Translations under genes and position numbers: made by a program
Shown here: positions 24,265 through 32,035 of the stretch, piece after piece
How the letters are laid out: each line of letters starts with the position of its first letter
Numbering within the stretch: the stretch's first letter is position 1
Assembly: GCA_019636195.1 (NCBI GenBank)
Contig: JAHBYA010000010.1
Span: 1 to 64,000 of the forward strand
Direction: 5' to 3'
Source: Planctomycetota bacterium
Lineage (GTDB): Bacteria > Planctomycetota > UBA8742 > UBA2392
Length of the DNA stretch: 64,000 nucleotides
Notes under the pieces: generated by a model
What the model saw: the letters and a program-made list of their open reading frames with translations, nothing else
The model's database searches: none
Told to the model about the DNA's origin: nothing

Positions 24265-26507
24265 CGCGGGTACCAGTGCTGGCATGGCGCGACCAGGGCG
24301 GCCTGTGGGGTGCCGCTGTGGTTGAGGATTCGCGATTGTGCGCGGTCGCGGCTTCGCGCCAGGCATGCCTTGAGCAACTGCGCGCACATCTGGGCTGGGT
24401 GCAGCGCAATGAGCCCTGGGATTTCCCTGAGCCTTCCATGGACAGGCCTGAGCTGGTGCTGGTGCAGGTGGACGTGCGGCCGGAGACAGTCACGCGCATG
24501 CGCCGCATACCAGCCGATTACGAAGTGCGCGTCGTCGCGCCGTGCGTGCGCGGCAAGGCCTACGGCGGCGCATTTGCATGCAGCGTGCCGACGCTGGGCA
24601 TCTGGTTCATGTACCAGGAAGAAGGCCAGATGCGCGAGATGGCCCGTCACTATGTGCGCGACGCGCTGCGCAGCAAGAGCGCGCGCGAGCTTTCACGTTA
24701 CCTGCCCGCGGCGGAGTACGCGCTGGACGAGCTGCTGGTGCATGAGCCGGCGGCCGGCAAGGCGCCCCCGCGGCTGGTACTGCCCGCCCTGGAAGAGGTA
24801 GCCGAGTCAATCGGCGACCGCACGGCGCGCCGCCAGCACCCGCGGCCCTACGAGCGTGATGACGAGATCAACGACCTTGCGCGGCGTGTGAACGCCGATC
24901 GCGCCAGCGTGCTTGTGGTCGGTGAGCCCGGCAGCGGCAAGACCAGCGTTATCGTGGCTGCGGCGCGCGATGTTGAGCGCAACATCGAGTTGCAGCCGGG
25001 CGAAACGGTGCAACGCCGCATGTTCTGGCAGACGTCGGCGTCGCGACTGATTGCGGGCACGCCCTTCCTGGGTCAGTGGGAGCAACGGCTTGAGCAGGTG
25101 ATTGAGGAACTTGCCCGCATCGGCGGCGTGCTTTGCATCGAGAACCTGCTTGAGCTTGTGCGGGTGGGCGGCCATGAGCCGACGGACAGCGTCGGGGCGT
25201 TTCTCGTGCCGTACATCCGGGGCGGCGAGTTGCGCGTGATCGGAGAGGCCACAGCCGCCGAGCTTGATGCCTGCCGGCGACTGCTGCCCGCGCTCGCCGA
25301 CGCGATGCAGGTGCTGCCGCTGGCGCCGATGTCCCATGCACAGGCGCAGCGCGTGCTGGAAAAAGTCTCGCAGGCCGCAACCCGGAACCAGCGCATCGAG
25401 ATCAGCGGCGAAGCGGTGGGGGCCGTGGCAAGGCTGTTCCGGCGCTTTCGTCCCTATGACGCGATGCCGGGCAAGGCCGTGCAGTTCCTGAGTGCCCTGG
25501 CGCAATCAGCGGGCAGCGGCGAAGTTGACACGTCAAGTGTACTGCGGAAGTTCACGGATGAGACGGGCCTGCCGCCGCTGTTCCTGCGTGACGACCTGCT
25601 GCTGGAGAAGCAGAAGGTCGCCCAGTACCTGTCCGCCCGGGTGCTGGGCCAGCCGCAGGCGTGCGACTCGGCGGCGGGTGCGGTACTGGCGTTCAAGGCC
25701 GGTTTGAACGACCCGGGCCGGCCCCTGGGTGCGCTGCTGTTTGCGGGGCCAACCGGCGTCGGCAAGACCGAATTGGCGCGGGCATTGTCGGACTACCTGT
25801 TCGGGTCAGGCAGCGAGCGCGACCGGCTGGTGCGGCTGGACATGAGCGAGTACGCCGACGGCAGTGGGGCGCAGCGCCTGTTGTCAGACGCGAACGATGA
25901 ACCCAGCGCGCTGCTGAGGCGCGTGCGGCAGCAGCCGTTCTGCGTGGTGCTGCTGGACGAGATTGAAAAAGCCGACATCGGCGTGTTTGACGTGCTGCTG
26001 GGCATGCTGGACGAAGGCCGCGTTACGGACCGCTTCGGGCGTGTCACCAGCTTCCAGAGCAGCCTGATCATCCTGACCAGCAACCTTGGCGCGACGGCTG
26101 GCGGCGCAATCGGCTTCGGTGCGCGCGGCGGGCCGGACTTTCAAGGCGCGGTCGCGAAGTTCTTTCGGCCGGAGTTCTTCAACCGGTTGGACGGCGTGGT
26201 CACGTTCAACGCGCTGGATGCCGCGACCGTGCGCCTGATCGCGGCCAAGGAACTGTCCGAGCTTGGGTCCCGTGAAGGGCTTACGGCCAGGGGCATTATG
26301 CTGACCCACAGCGACGAGGTGGCCGAGCTTGTGGCGCGCGCAGGCTTCGATCACCGCTACGGGGCGCGCCCGTTGCAGCGGGCACTTGAGGCGCTGGTGG
26401 CTACGCCTTTGTCTCGCCTGCTGGCGACCGACACACTGTTGAGCAACAAGACCCTGCACGCCGAAGTGAAAGACGGGGCCGTCGTGTTCAAGCCGCTGCC
26501 AAAGTAG
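24255..26507 (+). CDS. Double-AAA+ ClpA/B-like ATPase (AAA-3)
   Basis: A 750-residue third member. The ATG at 24255, preceded by GGAGG, overlaps the end of AAA-2 by 10 bp. Residues 1-200 are a different N-terminal domain with an aromatic strand GIWFMYQEEGQM. D1 has GEPGSGKT (223-230), pore-loop candidate GTPFLGQW (268-275) and Walker B GVLCIEN (291-297), which keeps only the Glu. D2 has GPTGVGKTE (498-506), VVLLDEIEKAD and FFNRLDGVV; GYVG is absent (LLSDANDEPS). It ends soon after the D2 small subdomain, so it lacks the long C-terminal tails of AAA-1 and AAA-2. It converges with pfkA, stop codons about 5 bp apart. Confidence 0.85.
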   Translation: MGVARVPVLAWRDQGGLWGAAVVEDSRLCAVAASRQACLEQLRAHLGWVQRNEPWDFPEPSMDRPELVLVQVDVRPETVTRMRRIPADYEVRVVAPCVRGKAYGGAFACSVPTLGIWFMYQEEGQMREMARHYVRDALRSKSARELSRYLPAAEYALDELLVHEPAAGKAPPRLVLPALEEVAESIGDRTARRQHPRPYERDDEINDLARRVNADRASVLVVGEPGSGKTSVIVAAARDVERNIELQPGETVQRRMFWQTSASRLIAGTPFLGQWEQRLEQVIEELARIGGVLCIENLLELVRVGGHEPTDSVGAFLVPYIRGGELRVIGEATAAELDACRRLLPALADAMQVLPLAPMSHAQAQRVLEKVSQAATRNQRIEISGEAVGAVARLFRRFRPYDAMPGKAVQFLSALAQSAGSGEVDTSSVLRKFTDETGLPPLFLRDDLLLEKQKVAQYLSARVLGQPQACDSAAGAVLAFKAGLNDPGRPLGALLFAGPTGVGKTELARALSDYLFGSGSERDRLVRLDMSEYADGSGAQRLLSDANDEPSALLRRVRQQPFCVVLLDEIEKADIGVFDVLLGMLDEGRVTDRFGRVTSFQSSLIILTSNLGATAGGAIGFGARGGPDFQGAVAKFFRPEFFNRLDGVVTFNALDAATVRLIAAKELSELGSREGLTARGIMLTHSDEVAELVARAGFDHRYGARPLQRALEALVATPLSRLLATDTLLSNKTLHAEVKDGAVVFKPLPK

Positions 26508-26512
26508 CGCGC

Positions 26513-27541
26513 TTACCCGAACAACTCAGCCAGGCGGGCCCACGCGCGAGTCACGCGCTTTTCCTTGCCTGCGACATCAGCCAGCGGCACAGGCTTGACA
26601 TCCCGACCTTGCAGGCCAGCCATCATGCCGCTTTCGCCGCCCAGCAGCAGGTCGTACGCTTTGTCTGTGACGCGCGTGGCCAGGATGCGGTCGGCTGCGC
26701 AGGGTGCCGCGCTGCGTTGCAGGTAGCCCAGGGTGGTGCAACGCGCGTCGTAACCCAGGCGGTCTTCGATTTCGCGGGCCAGCATCGGGCCTACGCCGCC
26801 CAGCTTGGGGCGGCCGAGTTTGTCTTGTGCGGTGCCCTTGGGGTCGATGACTCCGACCTTGTCGATGGCGCCTTCGGCGATAACGACCAGCGAGTAGTTG
26901 CGGTCTAGGGTGGTGTGGCGCTTTTCAATCCTGGCGCAGACCTCTTCGAGCGTGAACTCGAACTCAGGGATCAGCACAATGTCGGCTCCGCCCGCAATGC
27001 CGCACTCCACGGCGATCCAGCCCACGTTGCGGCCCATGACTTCGACGACCATGACGCGGTTGTGGGCCTCGGCGGTGGCGCGCAGGTTGTCCAGTGCGGC
27101 GGTGGCGGTCTCGACGGCGGTCAAAAAGCCAACTGTCAGCTCGGTGCCCGCAAGGTCGTTGTCGATGGTCTTGGGCACGCCGACGCAGGGGTAGCCGCTC
27201 TGGGCCAGAATGTGCGCCGCGGTCTGGCTGCCGTTGCCGCCGATGACGATGAGGCCCTCAAGGCCGTGCTTGGCCAGCGCGGCTTTGGCGACCTCGGCGT
27301 CGCCGGGGGCCAGGAAAAGGCGCGAGCGCGCGCTGCGCAATATGGTGCCCGCGCGCTGCACGATGTTGGTGACGTCGTCGCGGGTAAGGGGGCGGACTTT
27401 GTCTTTCAGCAAGCCGTCCCACGAGTCAAAGATGCCGCAAAGCTCAACACCGTCGTAAAGGCAACGCCGGGCCAGCGTGCGGATGCACGCATTCGTGCCC
27501 GGAGCATCGCCGCCGCTGGTGATTACGCCGATTCGCTTCAT
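26513..27541 (-). CDS. pfkA: 6-phosphofructokinase
   Basis: A 342-residue PFK that makes fructose 1,6-bisphosphate in glycolysis. The start MKRIGVITSGGDAPGTN at 27541 is the family start. Active-site blocks include GGNGSQTAA, then VPKTIDNDLAGTE and MVVEVMGRNVGW. The donor-site residues are mixed. Gly follows GGN, as in ATP enzymes (E. coli GGDGS), while Lys precedes TIDND where E. coli has Gly, a change associated with PPi-using or group III enzymes. Phosphate donor is therefore not certain. It lies 106 bp downstream of gap on the same strand, so the two may be co-transcribed. Confidence 0.92.
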   Translation of the reverse strand: MKRIGVITSGGDAPGTNACIRTLARRCLYDGVELCGIFDSWDGLLKDKVRPLTRDDVTNIVQRAGTILRSARSRLFLAPGDAEVAKAALAKHGLEGLIVIGGNGSQTAAHILAQSGYPCVGVPKTIDNDLAGTELTVGFLTAVETATAALDNLRATAEAHNRVMVVEVMGRNVGWIAVECGIAGGADIVLIPEFEFTLEEVCARIEKRHTTLDRNYSLVVIAEGAIDKVGVIDPKGTAQDKLGRPKLGGVGPMLAREIEDRLGYDARCTTLGYLQRSAAPCAADRILATRVTDKAYDLLLGGESGMMAGLQGRDVKPVPLADVAGKEKRVTRAWARLAELFG

Positions 27542-27647
27542 GGTTCGGGATTCAACCACCAATGGCCGCAAAGAACCAACCAGAACTGCATTTGGTCCAC
27601 TGATTCGCGCAGATCAACACAGAACATTGCGGCGATGGATTCGCCCG

Positions 27648-28679
27648 TTAGCCTCCAAACGCCGGTTCTAACCCGTCTTGTCTGGCTACCATCGCGATCA
27701 GGTCAGCCACTCGGTTTGAGTAGCCCCACTCGTTGTCGTACCAGGCGATCACCTTGGCGAAGTTGCCGTCCAGCACCTGGGTCAGCGGCGCGTCGAAGAT
27801 GCTGCTGTGAGAGTTGCCGATGATGTCGCTGCTGACAATCTCGTCTTCGCTGTATTGCAGATAGGGCGCCATCGGCCCGGCCGCCGCCTGCCTGAACGCC
27901 GCGTTGATTTCAGCGACGCTTGCCTTGCGGCCCAGCTCGCACACCAGGTCAACCACACTGCCGTCGGGCACCGGCACCCGCAGCGCCAAGCCGTCAAGCC
28001 GGCCATCCAGCTCGGGCAGCACCTTGCCGATCGCCTTGGCTGCGCCGGTGCTGGTGGGAATGATGTTCAGCGCCGCGTGGCGCGAGCGCCGGAAGTCCTT
28101 GTGCGGCGTATCGACAAGGCGCTGGTCGGCTGTGTAGGCGTGCACGGTGGTAAGCAGGCCGCGCTTGATGCCGAAGTTTTCGTGCAGCACCTTGGCCAGC
28201 GGCGCGGCGCAGTTGGTGGTGCAGCTTGCGTTGGAAATGATCTTTGCGTCTTTGGTGACGACGTGGTCGTTGACGCCCAGCACGACGGTGCTTTCAAGGT
28301 GGTCCTTGGTGGGCACGGTGACCAGCACGCGCCGGGCGCCGGCGTCCAGGTGATGTTGCAGCTCGGACAGTTTGCGAAACTTGCCGGTGCTTTCGATGAC
28401 GTAGTCAACGCCCAGCTCTTTCCAGGGCAGCTTGGCCGGGTCTTTTTCGTTGAGCACTTTAAAGCGGTCGCCGTCGATGGCCAGCGTGTTGCCATCCAGC
28501 TTGACCTCGCCGGGGTACACGCGGTGCACGCTGTCGTACTTGAAGTTGTAGGCCAGCGCCTCAGGCTCGGCCAGATCGTTGATGGCCACAATGTCAAAGT
28601 GGCGGCGCAGCTTGGCAATGCGGATGATGGTGCGGCCGATGCGCCCAAAGCCGTTGATCGCGATTTTCGGTGCGGGCAT
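27648..28679 (-). CDS. gap: Glyceraldehyde-3-phosphate dehydrogenase
   Basis: A 343-residue GAPDH that oxidises glyceraldehyde-3-phosphate to 1,3-bisphosphoglycerate with NAD(P)+. The start MPAPKIAINGFGRIGRT at 28679 carries the Rossmann motif and has AAGGA upstream. The catalytic block SNASCTTNCAAPL and later WYDNEWGYSNR are intact. Length is normal. It is followed by pfkA, linking two glycolytic steps at one site. Confidence 0.97.
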   Translation of the reverse strand: MPAPKIAINGFGRIGRTIIRIAKLRRHFDIVAINDLAEPEALAYNFKYDSVHRVYPGEVKLDGNTLAIDGDRFKVLNEKDPAKLPWKELGVDYVIESTGKFRKLSELQHHLDAGARRVLVTVPTKDHLESTVVLGVNDHVVTKDAKIISNASCTTNCAAPLAKVLHENFGIKRGLLTTVHAYTADQRLVDTPHKDFRRSRHAALNIIPTSTGAAKAIGKVLPELDGRLDGLALRVPVPDGSVVDLVCELGRKASVAEINAAFRQAAAGPMAPYLQYSEDEIVSSDIIGNSHSSIFDAPLTQVLDGNFAKVIAWYDNEWGYSNRVADLIAMVARQDGLEPAFGG

Positions 28680-28893
28680 GGATGGTCCTTGTTCCGGTTT
28701 CTCAAACAGGGTCACAGCGTATCAGAGTTACTGCCGGCGGCGCTTTCTGCAAACAAGAACCGCCTGCGCCGGCAAGGGGCAAGGCCGCACCGGTGCCACT
28801 TTTCCGGCACCCCATTTGCCAGGAAATCCGCTACCGGGGCCGGTTTGCGGGGTTAAGTGCACCGAGGGCCTGAAGCACAACCAGGAGACTGCC

Positions 28894-29217
28894 ATGAAGT
28901 ACCTTCTTATGTTGTTTGCGTTCGCGGCGCTTGCGGTCGGCGGTACACAGCTTGGCGCGGCGCCCAAGGGCCCCATGTTCGACAAAGCCGACAAAGGCCG
29001 CATGATGCAGCACAAGGGCAAAGATGCCCCCAAGGGCAAGTCAGCACACGGTAAAGCCGACAAGGCGAACAAGGAGATGCGCGCGGGTGAGCACTTCCGT
29101 GGCCTGCATGAGCGCGTTGACAAACGCAAGGACAAACGCAAGGACAAACGCAAGGACAAACGCAAGGACAAACGCGGCAAGCACAAGGGCAAGGGCAAGC
29201 GCATCTGCACCTGCTGA
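28894..29217 (+). CDS. Small exported Lys/Arg-rich protein with DKRK repeats
   Basis: A 107-residue protein with a clear signal peptide (MKYLLMLFAFAALAVGG) and AGGAG upstream. The mature part is extremely basic (Lys, Arg, His, with few hydrophobics). It includes four perfect DKRK units plus a partial fifth, and ends in CTC. No family is recognised. The charge suggests binding to an anionic partner such as LPS, nucleic acid or a polyphosphate, but this is only a guess. A strong bidirectional terminator follows. It is divergent from gap. Confidence 0.7.
   Translation: MKYLLMLFAFAALAVGGTQLGAAPKGPMFDKADKGRMMQHKGKDAPKGKSAHGKADKANKEMRAGEHFRGLHERVDKRKDKRKDKRKDKRKDKRGKHKGKGKRICTC
29119..29178 (+). 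repeat. In-frame 12-bp tandem repeat (DKRK units)
   Basis: GACAAACGCAAG is repeated four times without change (29119-29166), followed by a partial unit GACAAACGCGGC. Identical codons in every unit point to recent slippage expansion, not to selection on protein sequence alone. Confidence 0.9.
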
Positions 29218-29232
29218 TCGCGCCCGCAAACA

Positions 29233-29261
29233 AAAAGGCCCCCGCTTTGCGGGGGCCTTTT
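29233..29261. terminator. Strong bidirectional intrinsic terminator
   Basis: A 13-bp perfect stem, with AAAAGGCCCCCGC on one arm, three-base loop TTT and the complementary arm ending in TTTT, lies between the Lys-rich gene and the peroxiredoxin gene. The A and T ends serve both strands. Confidence 0.88.
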
Positions 29262-29272
29262 GCATGCACTGC

Positions 29273-29863
29273 TTACTTGTGGGTCTTGGCCAGGTACGCG
29301 CCGGTGCTGGCCGCGGTCGGCTTGATGGCTTCAGCGCCTTCGTCCCAGTTGGCGGGGCAGACGTCGCCGTGCTGCTTGCTCCACTGGAATGCCTTGACGA
29401 CGCGCAGGGTTTCCTTGACGCTGCGGCCGACATTCAGCGCGTTGACCGTGCTGTGCTGAAGCACGCCGTCCGGGTCAATCAAAAACAGGCCGCGCAGGGC
29501 GATGCCCGCCTGCTCAAGCAGCACCCCGTAGTCGCGACTGATGTTCTTGGTCAGGTCAGAAAGCAGCGGGTACTTCACGCCGCCCAGGCCGCCCTTGTCC
29601 AAGCTGGTCTGGTTCCAGGCCAGGTGGCTGAACTTGCTGTCCACGCTGCAGGCAATGACTTCGGTGTTGAGCTTCTTGAATGATTCAAGGTGATCGTTGA
29701 AGGCCACGATTTCGGTCGGGCAGACAAACGTGAAGTCAAGCGGGTAAAAGAACAGCACGACCCACTTGCCCTTGAAGTCGGAAAGCTGGATTTTCTTGAT
29801 GTCGCCGCCGATGACCGCATCGCCCGCGAAGTCGGGCGCCGGTGAACCTACCTGGATTGCCAT
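29273..29863 (-). CDS. Typical 2-Cys peroxiredoxin (AhpC/Prx1 type)
   Basis: A 196-residue thiol peroxidase that reduces H2O2 and organic peroxides. The peroxidatic Cys lies in FFYPLDFTFVCPTEI and the resolving Cys in DVCPANW near the C-terminus, the Prx1/AhpC arrangement. FLIDPDGVL is also typical. GAGAGGA precedes the ATG. No ahpF-like reductase is adjacent. A promoter and a palindromic site lie upstream, so regulation by an oxidant-responsive activator is plausible. Confidence 0.95.
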   Translation of the reverse strand: MAIQVGSPAPDFAGDAVIGGDIKKIQLSDFKGKWVVLFFYPLDFTFVCPTEIVAFNDHLESFKKLNTEVIACSVDSKFSHLAWNQTSLDKGGLGGVKYPLLSDLTKNISRDYGVLLEQAGIALRGLFLIDPDGVLQHSTVNALNVGRSVKETLRVVKAFQWSKQHGDVCPANWDEGAEAIKPTAASTGAYLAKTHK

Positions 29864-29932
29864 GTCGAGTCCTCTCTGTGCTATGGGTAAAGGAGCCTGC
29901 CTCCTGTTGCGTCCAAAACGACAGGACCGGGG

Positions 29933-29960
29933 ATGATAATCCCGCCCAGCCGTCCCTCAA
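29933..29960 (-). promoter_or_regulatory. Candidate promoter for the peroxiredoxin gene
   Basis: On the minus strand TTGAGG (29960-29955) and TATCAT (29938-29933) are separated by 16 bp. The start codon is about 70 nt downstream. Confidence 0.45.
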
Positions 29961-29966
29961 GACAGT

Positions 29967-29987
29967 TTTTCATACTCAGTATGAAAA
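29967..29987. promoter_or_regulatory. 21-bp AT-rich palindrome, probable activator/operator site
   Basis: TTTTCATACT and AGTATGAAAA form a perfect 10-bp inverted repeat around a single C. It sits six bases upstream of the -35 box of the peroxiredoxin promoter, the usual place for an activator. ATAC...GTAT fits a LysR-type (OxyR-like) pattern, though the protein is not known. Confidence 0.55.
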
Positions 29988-30071
29988 CAGGCACGCGATG
30001 AGTTGTTGCCCGCCCAGTATGTTCCGTTGAAGGTCGGCCATCCTTTCTGCCGATAGGAGCACGGGAAGACC

Positions 30072-30383
30072 ATGGCCCGACGTTCATCATCGGAAAGCGC
30101 CCGCCACACCCCTGACTACTCGATGGTCGCCGTGGCGGCCATGGCGCTGGTCTTCGTCTATGCCCTAAGCCAGCACGTCATCCCCAACTACCACGAATTG
30201 CAGGCCATGGAGCGCCACCACAAAGCCCTCAAGAGGCACGTGGCTGAGCAACGTGAGGCTAACGCCGTGTTGCAGGACCAGATTGAGGCGTTGGACGACC
30301 CTTACTACCTGGCTGAGCACATGATTGCGCACTACGGCTGGCGCCGGGCGCCCCAGCAGCTTGAGCATGCCCCCGGCGGATAG
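30072..30383 (+). CDS. FtsB/DivIC-family septum formation initiator
   Basis: A 103-residue single-span membrane protein. A short cytoplasmic tail, one TM segment (about residues 18-36) and a coiled coil (about 40-75) end in DPYYLAEHMIAHYGWRR, the conserved FtsB/DivIC finish. Such proteins link FtsL and FtsQ in the division complex. It is not near rsmH or the penicillin-binding protein at 54-59 kb. GATAGGAGCA lies upstream of the ATG at a slightly long distance. Confidence 0.75.
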   Translation: MARRSSSESARHTPDYSMVAVAAMALVFVYALSQHVIPNYHELQAMERHHKALKRHVAEQREANAVLQDQIEALDDPYYLAEHMIAHYGWRRAPQQLEHAPGG

Positions 30384-30460
30384 CTCCGGCCGGCGCCACA
30401 ATTCCAAAGCGGACTGTTCCCTCCGGCGCGCAATGCACTAAGTTGCGGGCGGAGGCAGCC

Positions 30461-31432
30461 ATGTTCAGCAAGGACATGCAGTACCGTGCCATGGGCCGCA
30501 GCGGCCTGAAACTGTCGGCGATCAGTCTGGGCGGCTGGACCACTTATGGCGCCAGCGTTAAGGCCGAAGACACGGTGCGGGCGATTATCCGGCACGCCTT
30601 CGAACAGGGCGTCAATTTCTTCGACATCAGCGACATCTACGAAAAAGGCGAAGCCGAAAAGGCGATGGGCAAGGTATTCGCCGAGCTGCCCCGCCACGAG
30701 CTTGTCATCAGCACCAAGTGCTACTGGCCCATGAGCGACGACGTCAACGACAAGGGCCTGTCGCGCAAGCACATCTTTGAAAGCATCGACAAGTCCCTGC
30801 GCCGCATCGGCACCGACTACGTGGACATCTACTTCTGCCACCGCCCCGACCCCGAAACACCCATCGAAGAAACCGTGCAAGCCATGAGCGACCTGGTGCG
30901 CATGGGCAAGGTGCTGTACTGGGGCACCAGCGAACACACCGGCGACACCATGCGCGCCGCACACCAAAGCGCCCGCGAGTGGCTGACCCACCCGCCCCGC
31001 GTCGAGCAGCCGCAGCTTAACTTACTGGCCCGCAAGCGCTTTCATGCCGATGTACAGCCGACCACCGCCGAGCTCGGCATGGGCATGGTGACCTGGAGCC
31101 CGCTGGCCAGCGGCCTGCTCAGCGGCAAGTACGACGAAGGCTTGCCGGAGGGCTCACGGCTGTGGCGCAGCGAAAACCTGCGCAATGCGTACCTGACTGA
31201 AGACGCCCGTGAGCGCGTAAAGCGGTTCAAGAAGGTGGCTGATGAGCTTGGCGTTACGCGCGCGCAACTGGCGATCGCCTGGTGCATGGCCCAGGCGGGG
31301 GTCAGCAGCGTCATAACCGGGGCAACGCGCCTGGAGCAACTGAAGGCCAACCTCGAAGCCTTGAAGATCAAGATCACGGACGAAGTCAGCAAAAAGCTGG
31401 ACGAGATCTTTCCGCGCGACCTGGGCAAGTAG
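30461..31432 (+). CDS. Aldo/keto reductase (Kv-beta/YghZ-like)
   Basis: A 323-residue NADPH-dependent reductase with a TIM-barrel fold. The ATG at 30461 has GGAGG seven bases upstream. The catalytic tetrad is visible: Asp and Tyr in FFDISDIYEKGEAE, Lys in STKCYW and His in YFCHRPDP. MGRSGLKLSAISLGGW at the N-terminus and WSPLASGLLSGKY place it with the AKR6/AKR14 group (voltage-channel beta subunits, YghZ). The substrate is unknown; these enzymes often reduce methylglyoxal or other aldehydes. Confidence 0.92.
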   Translation: MFSKDMQYRAMGRSGLKLSAISLGGWTTYGASVKAEDTVRAIIRHAFEQGVNFFDISDIYEKGEAEKAMGKVFAELPRHELVISTKCYWPMSDDVNDKGLSRKHIFESIDKSLRRIGTDYVDIYFCHRPDPETPIEETVQAMSDLVRMGKVLYWGTSEHTGDTMRAAHQSAREWLTHPPRVEQPQLNLLARKRFHADVQPTTAELGMGMVTWSPLASGLLSGKYDEGLPEGSRLWRSENLRNAYLTEDARERVKRFKKVADELGVTRAQLAIAWCMAQAGVSSVITGATRLEQLKANLEALKIKITDEVSKKLDEIFPRDLGK

Positions 31433-31485
31433 CATCGCTGCCTTGTGTGTGCGGGCTTTGGATGGCGCGTGCATCCGCGGGCCGT

Positions 31486-31491
31486 TATGTT
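31486..31491 (+). promoter_or_regulatory. -10 element of a likely leaderless promoter for smpB
   Basis: TATGTT is exactly six bases before the ATG at 31498 (spacer CACGCC). No Shine-Dalgarno sequence is seen. Confidence 0.45.
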
Positions 31492-31497
31492 CACGCC

Positions 31498-31989
31498 ATG
31501 GCCAAGCAGTCCAAAACTGACAAGGCTTCTTCGGACGGGCGCAAGGTGATTGCGACCAATCGCCGTGCGTTCCACGACTTCCATGTACTGGAGAAGTACG
31601 AGGCCGGCATCAAGCTTCTGGGCGCCGAGGTCAAGTCGATGCGGGCCGGGCACTGCGTGATAAGTGACGCCTATGCAACCGTTGACCGCAAGAAGTACGC
31701 CCTGTGGCTGCACAACCTGCAGATTGCGGAGTGGAATGCAGGCAACCAGATCGAGCGCCACGAGCCCAAGCGCAAGCGCGCGCTGCTGATGCACAAGCGC
31801 GAGATACTGAAGCTGCGCCAAAAACTTCTGGAACAGGGCCTGACTCTTGTGCCCCTGAGTGTTTACTTCAAGGGCGGGTTCGCAAAAGTTGAGCTGGGCC
31901 TGTGCAAGGGCAAGAAACTTCACGACAAGCGCCAGTCGTTAAAGGAAAAGCAGGCCAAACGCGAGATTGCCCGGCGCGTAGGGCGTTGA
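31498..31989 (+). CDS. smpB: SsrA-binding protein
   Basis: A 163-residue SmpB, the partner of tmRNA in rescue of stalled ribosomes. Landmarks are NRRAFHDFHVLEKYEAGIKL, GAEVKSMR, the strand YALWLHNLQIAEW and the C-terminal basic tail KGKKLHDKRQSLKEK. Normal length. The tmRNA gene was not found in this window. Confidence 0.97.
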   Translation: MAKQSKTDKASSDGRKVIATNRRAFHDFHVLEKYEAGIKLLGAEVKSMRAGHCVISDAYATVDRKKYALWLHNLQIAEWNAGNQIERHEPKRKRALLMHKREILKLRQKLLEQGLTLVPLSVYFKGGFAKVELGLCKGKKLHDKRQSLKEKQAKREIARRVGR

Positions 31990-32035
31990 TCGGGTACATT
32001 CATCCAATCGCTTGCAACCGGCACGACCGAAAACC

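Noticed and set aside
29119..29178. A CRISPR-like or other tandem array
   Set aside because: The 12-bp units are contiguous, in frame and encode DKRK in an exported protein; there are no spacers. No CRISPR array was seen anywhere in the window.
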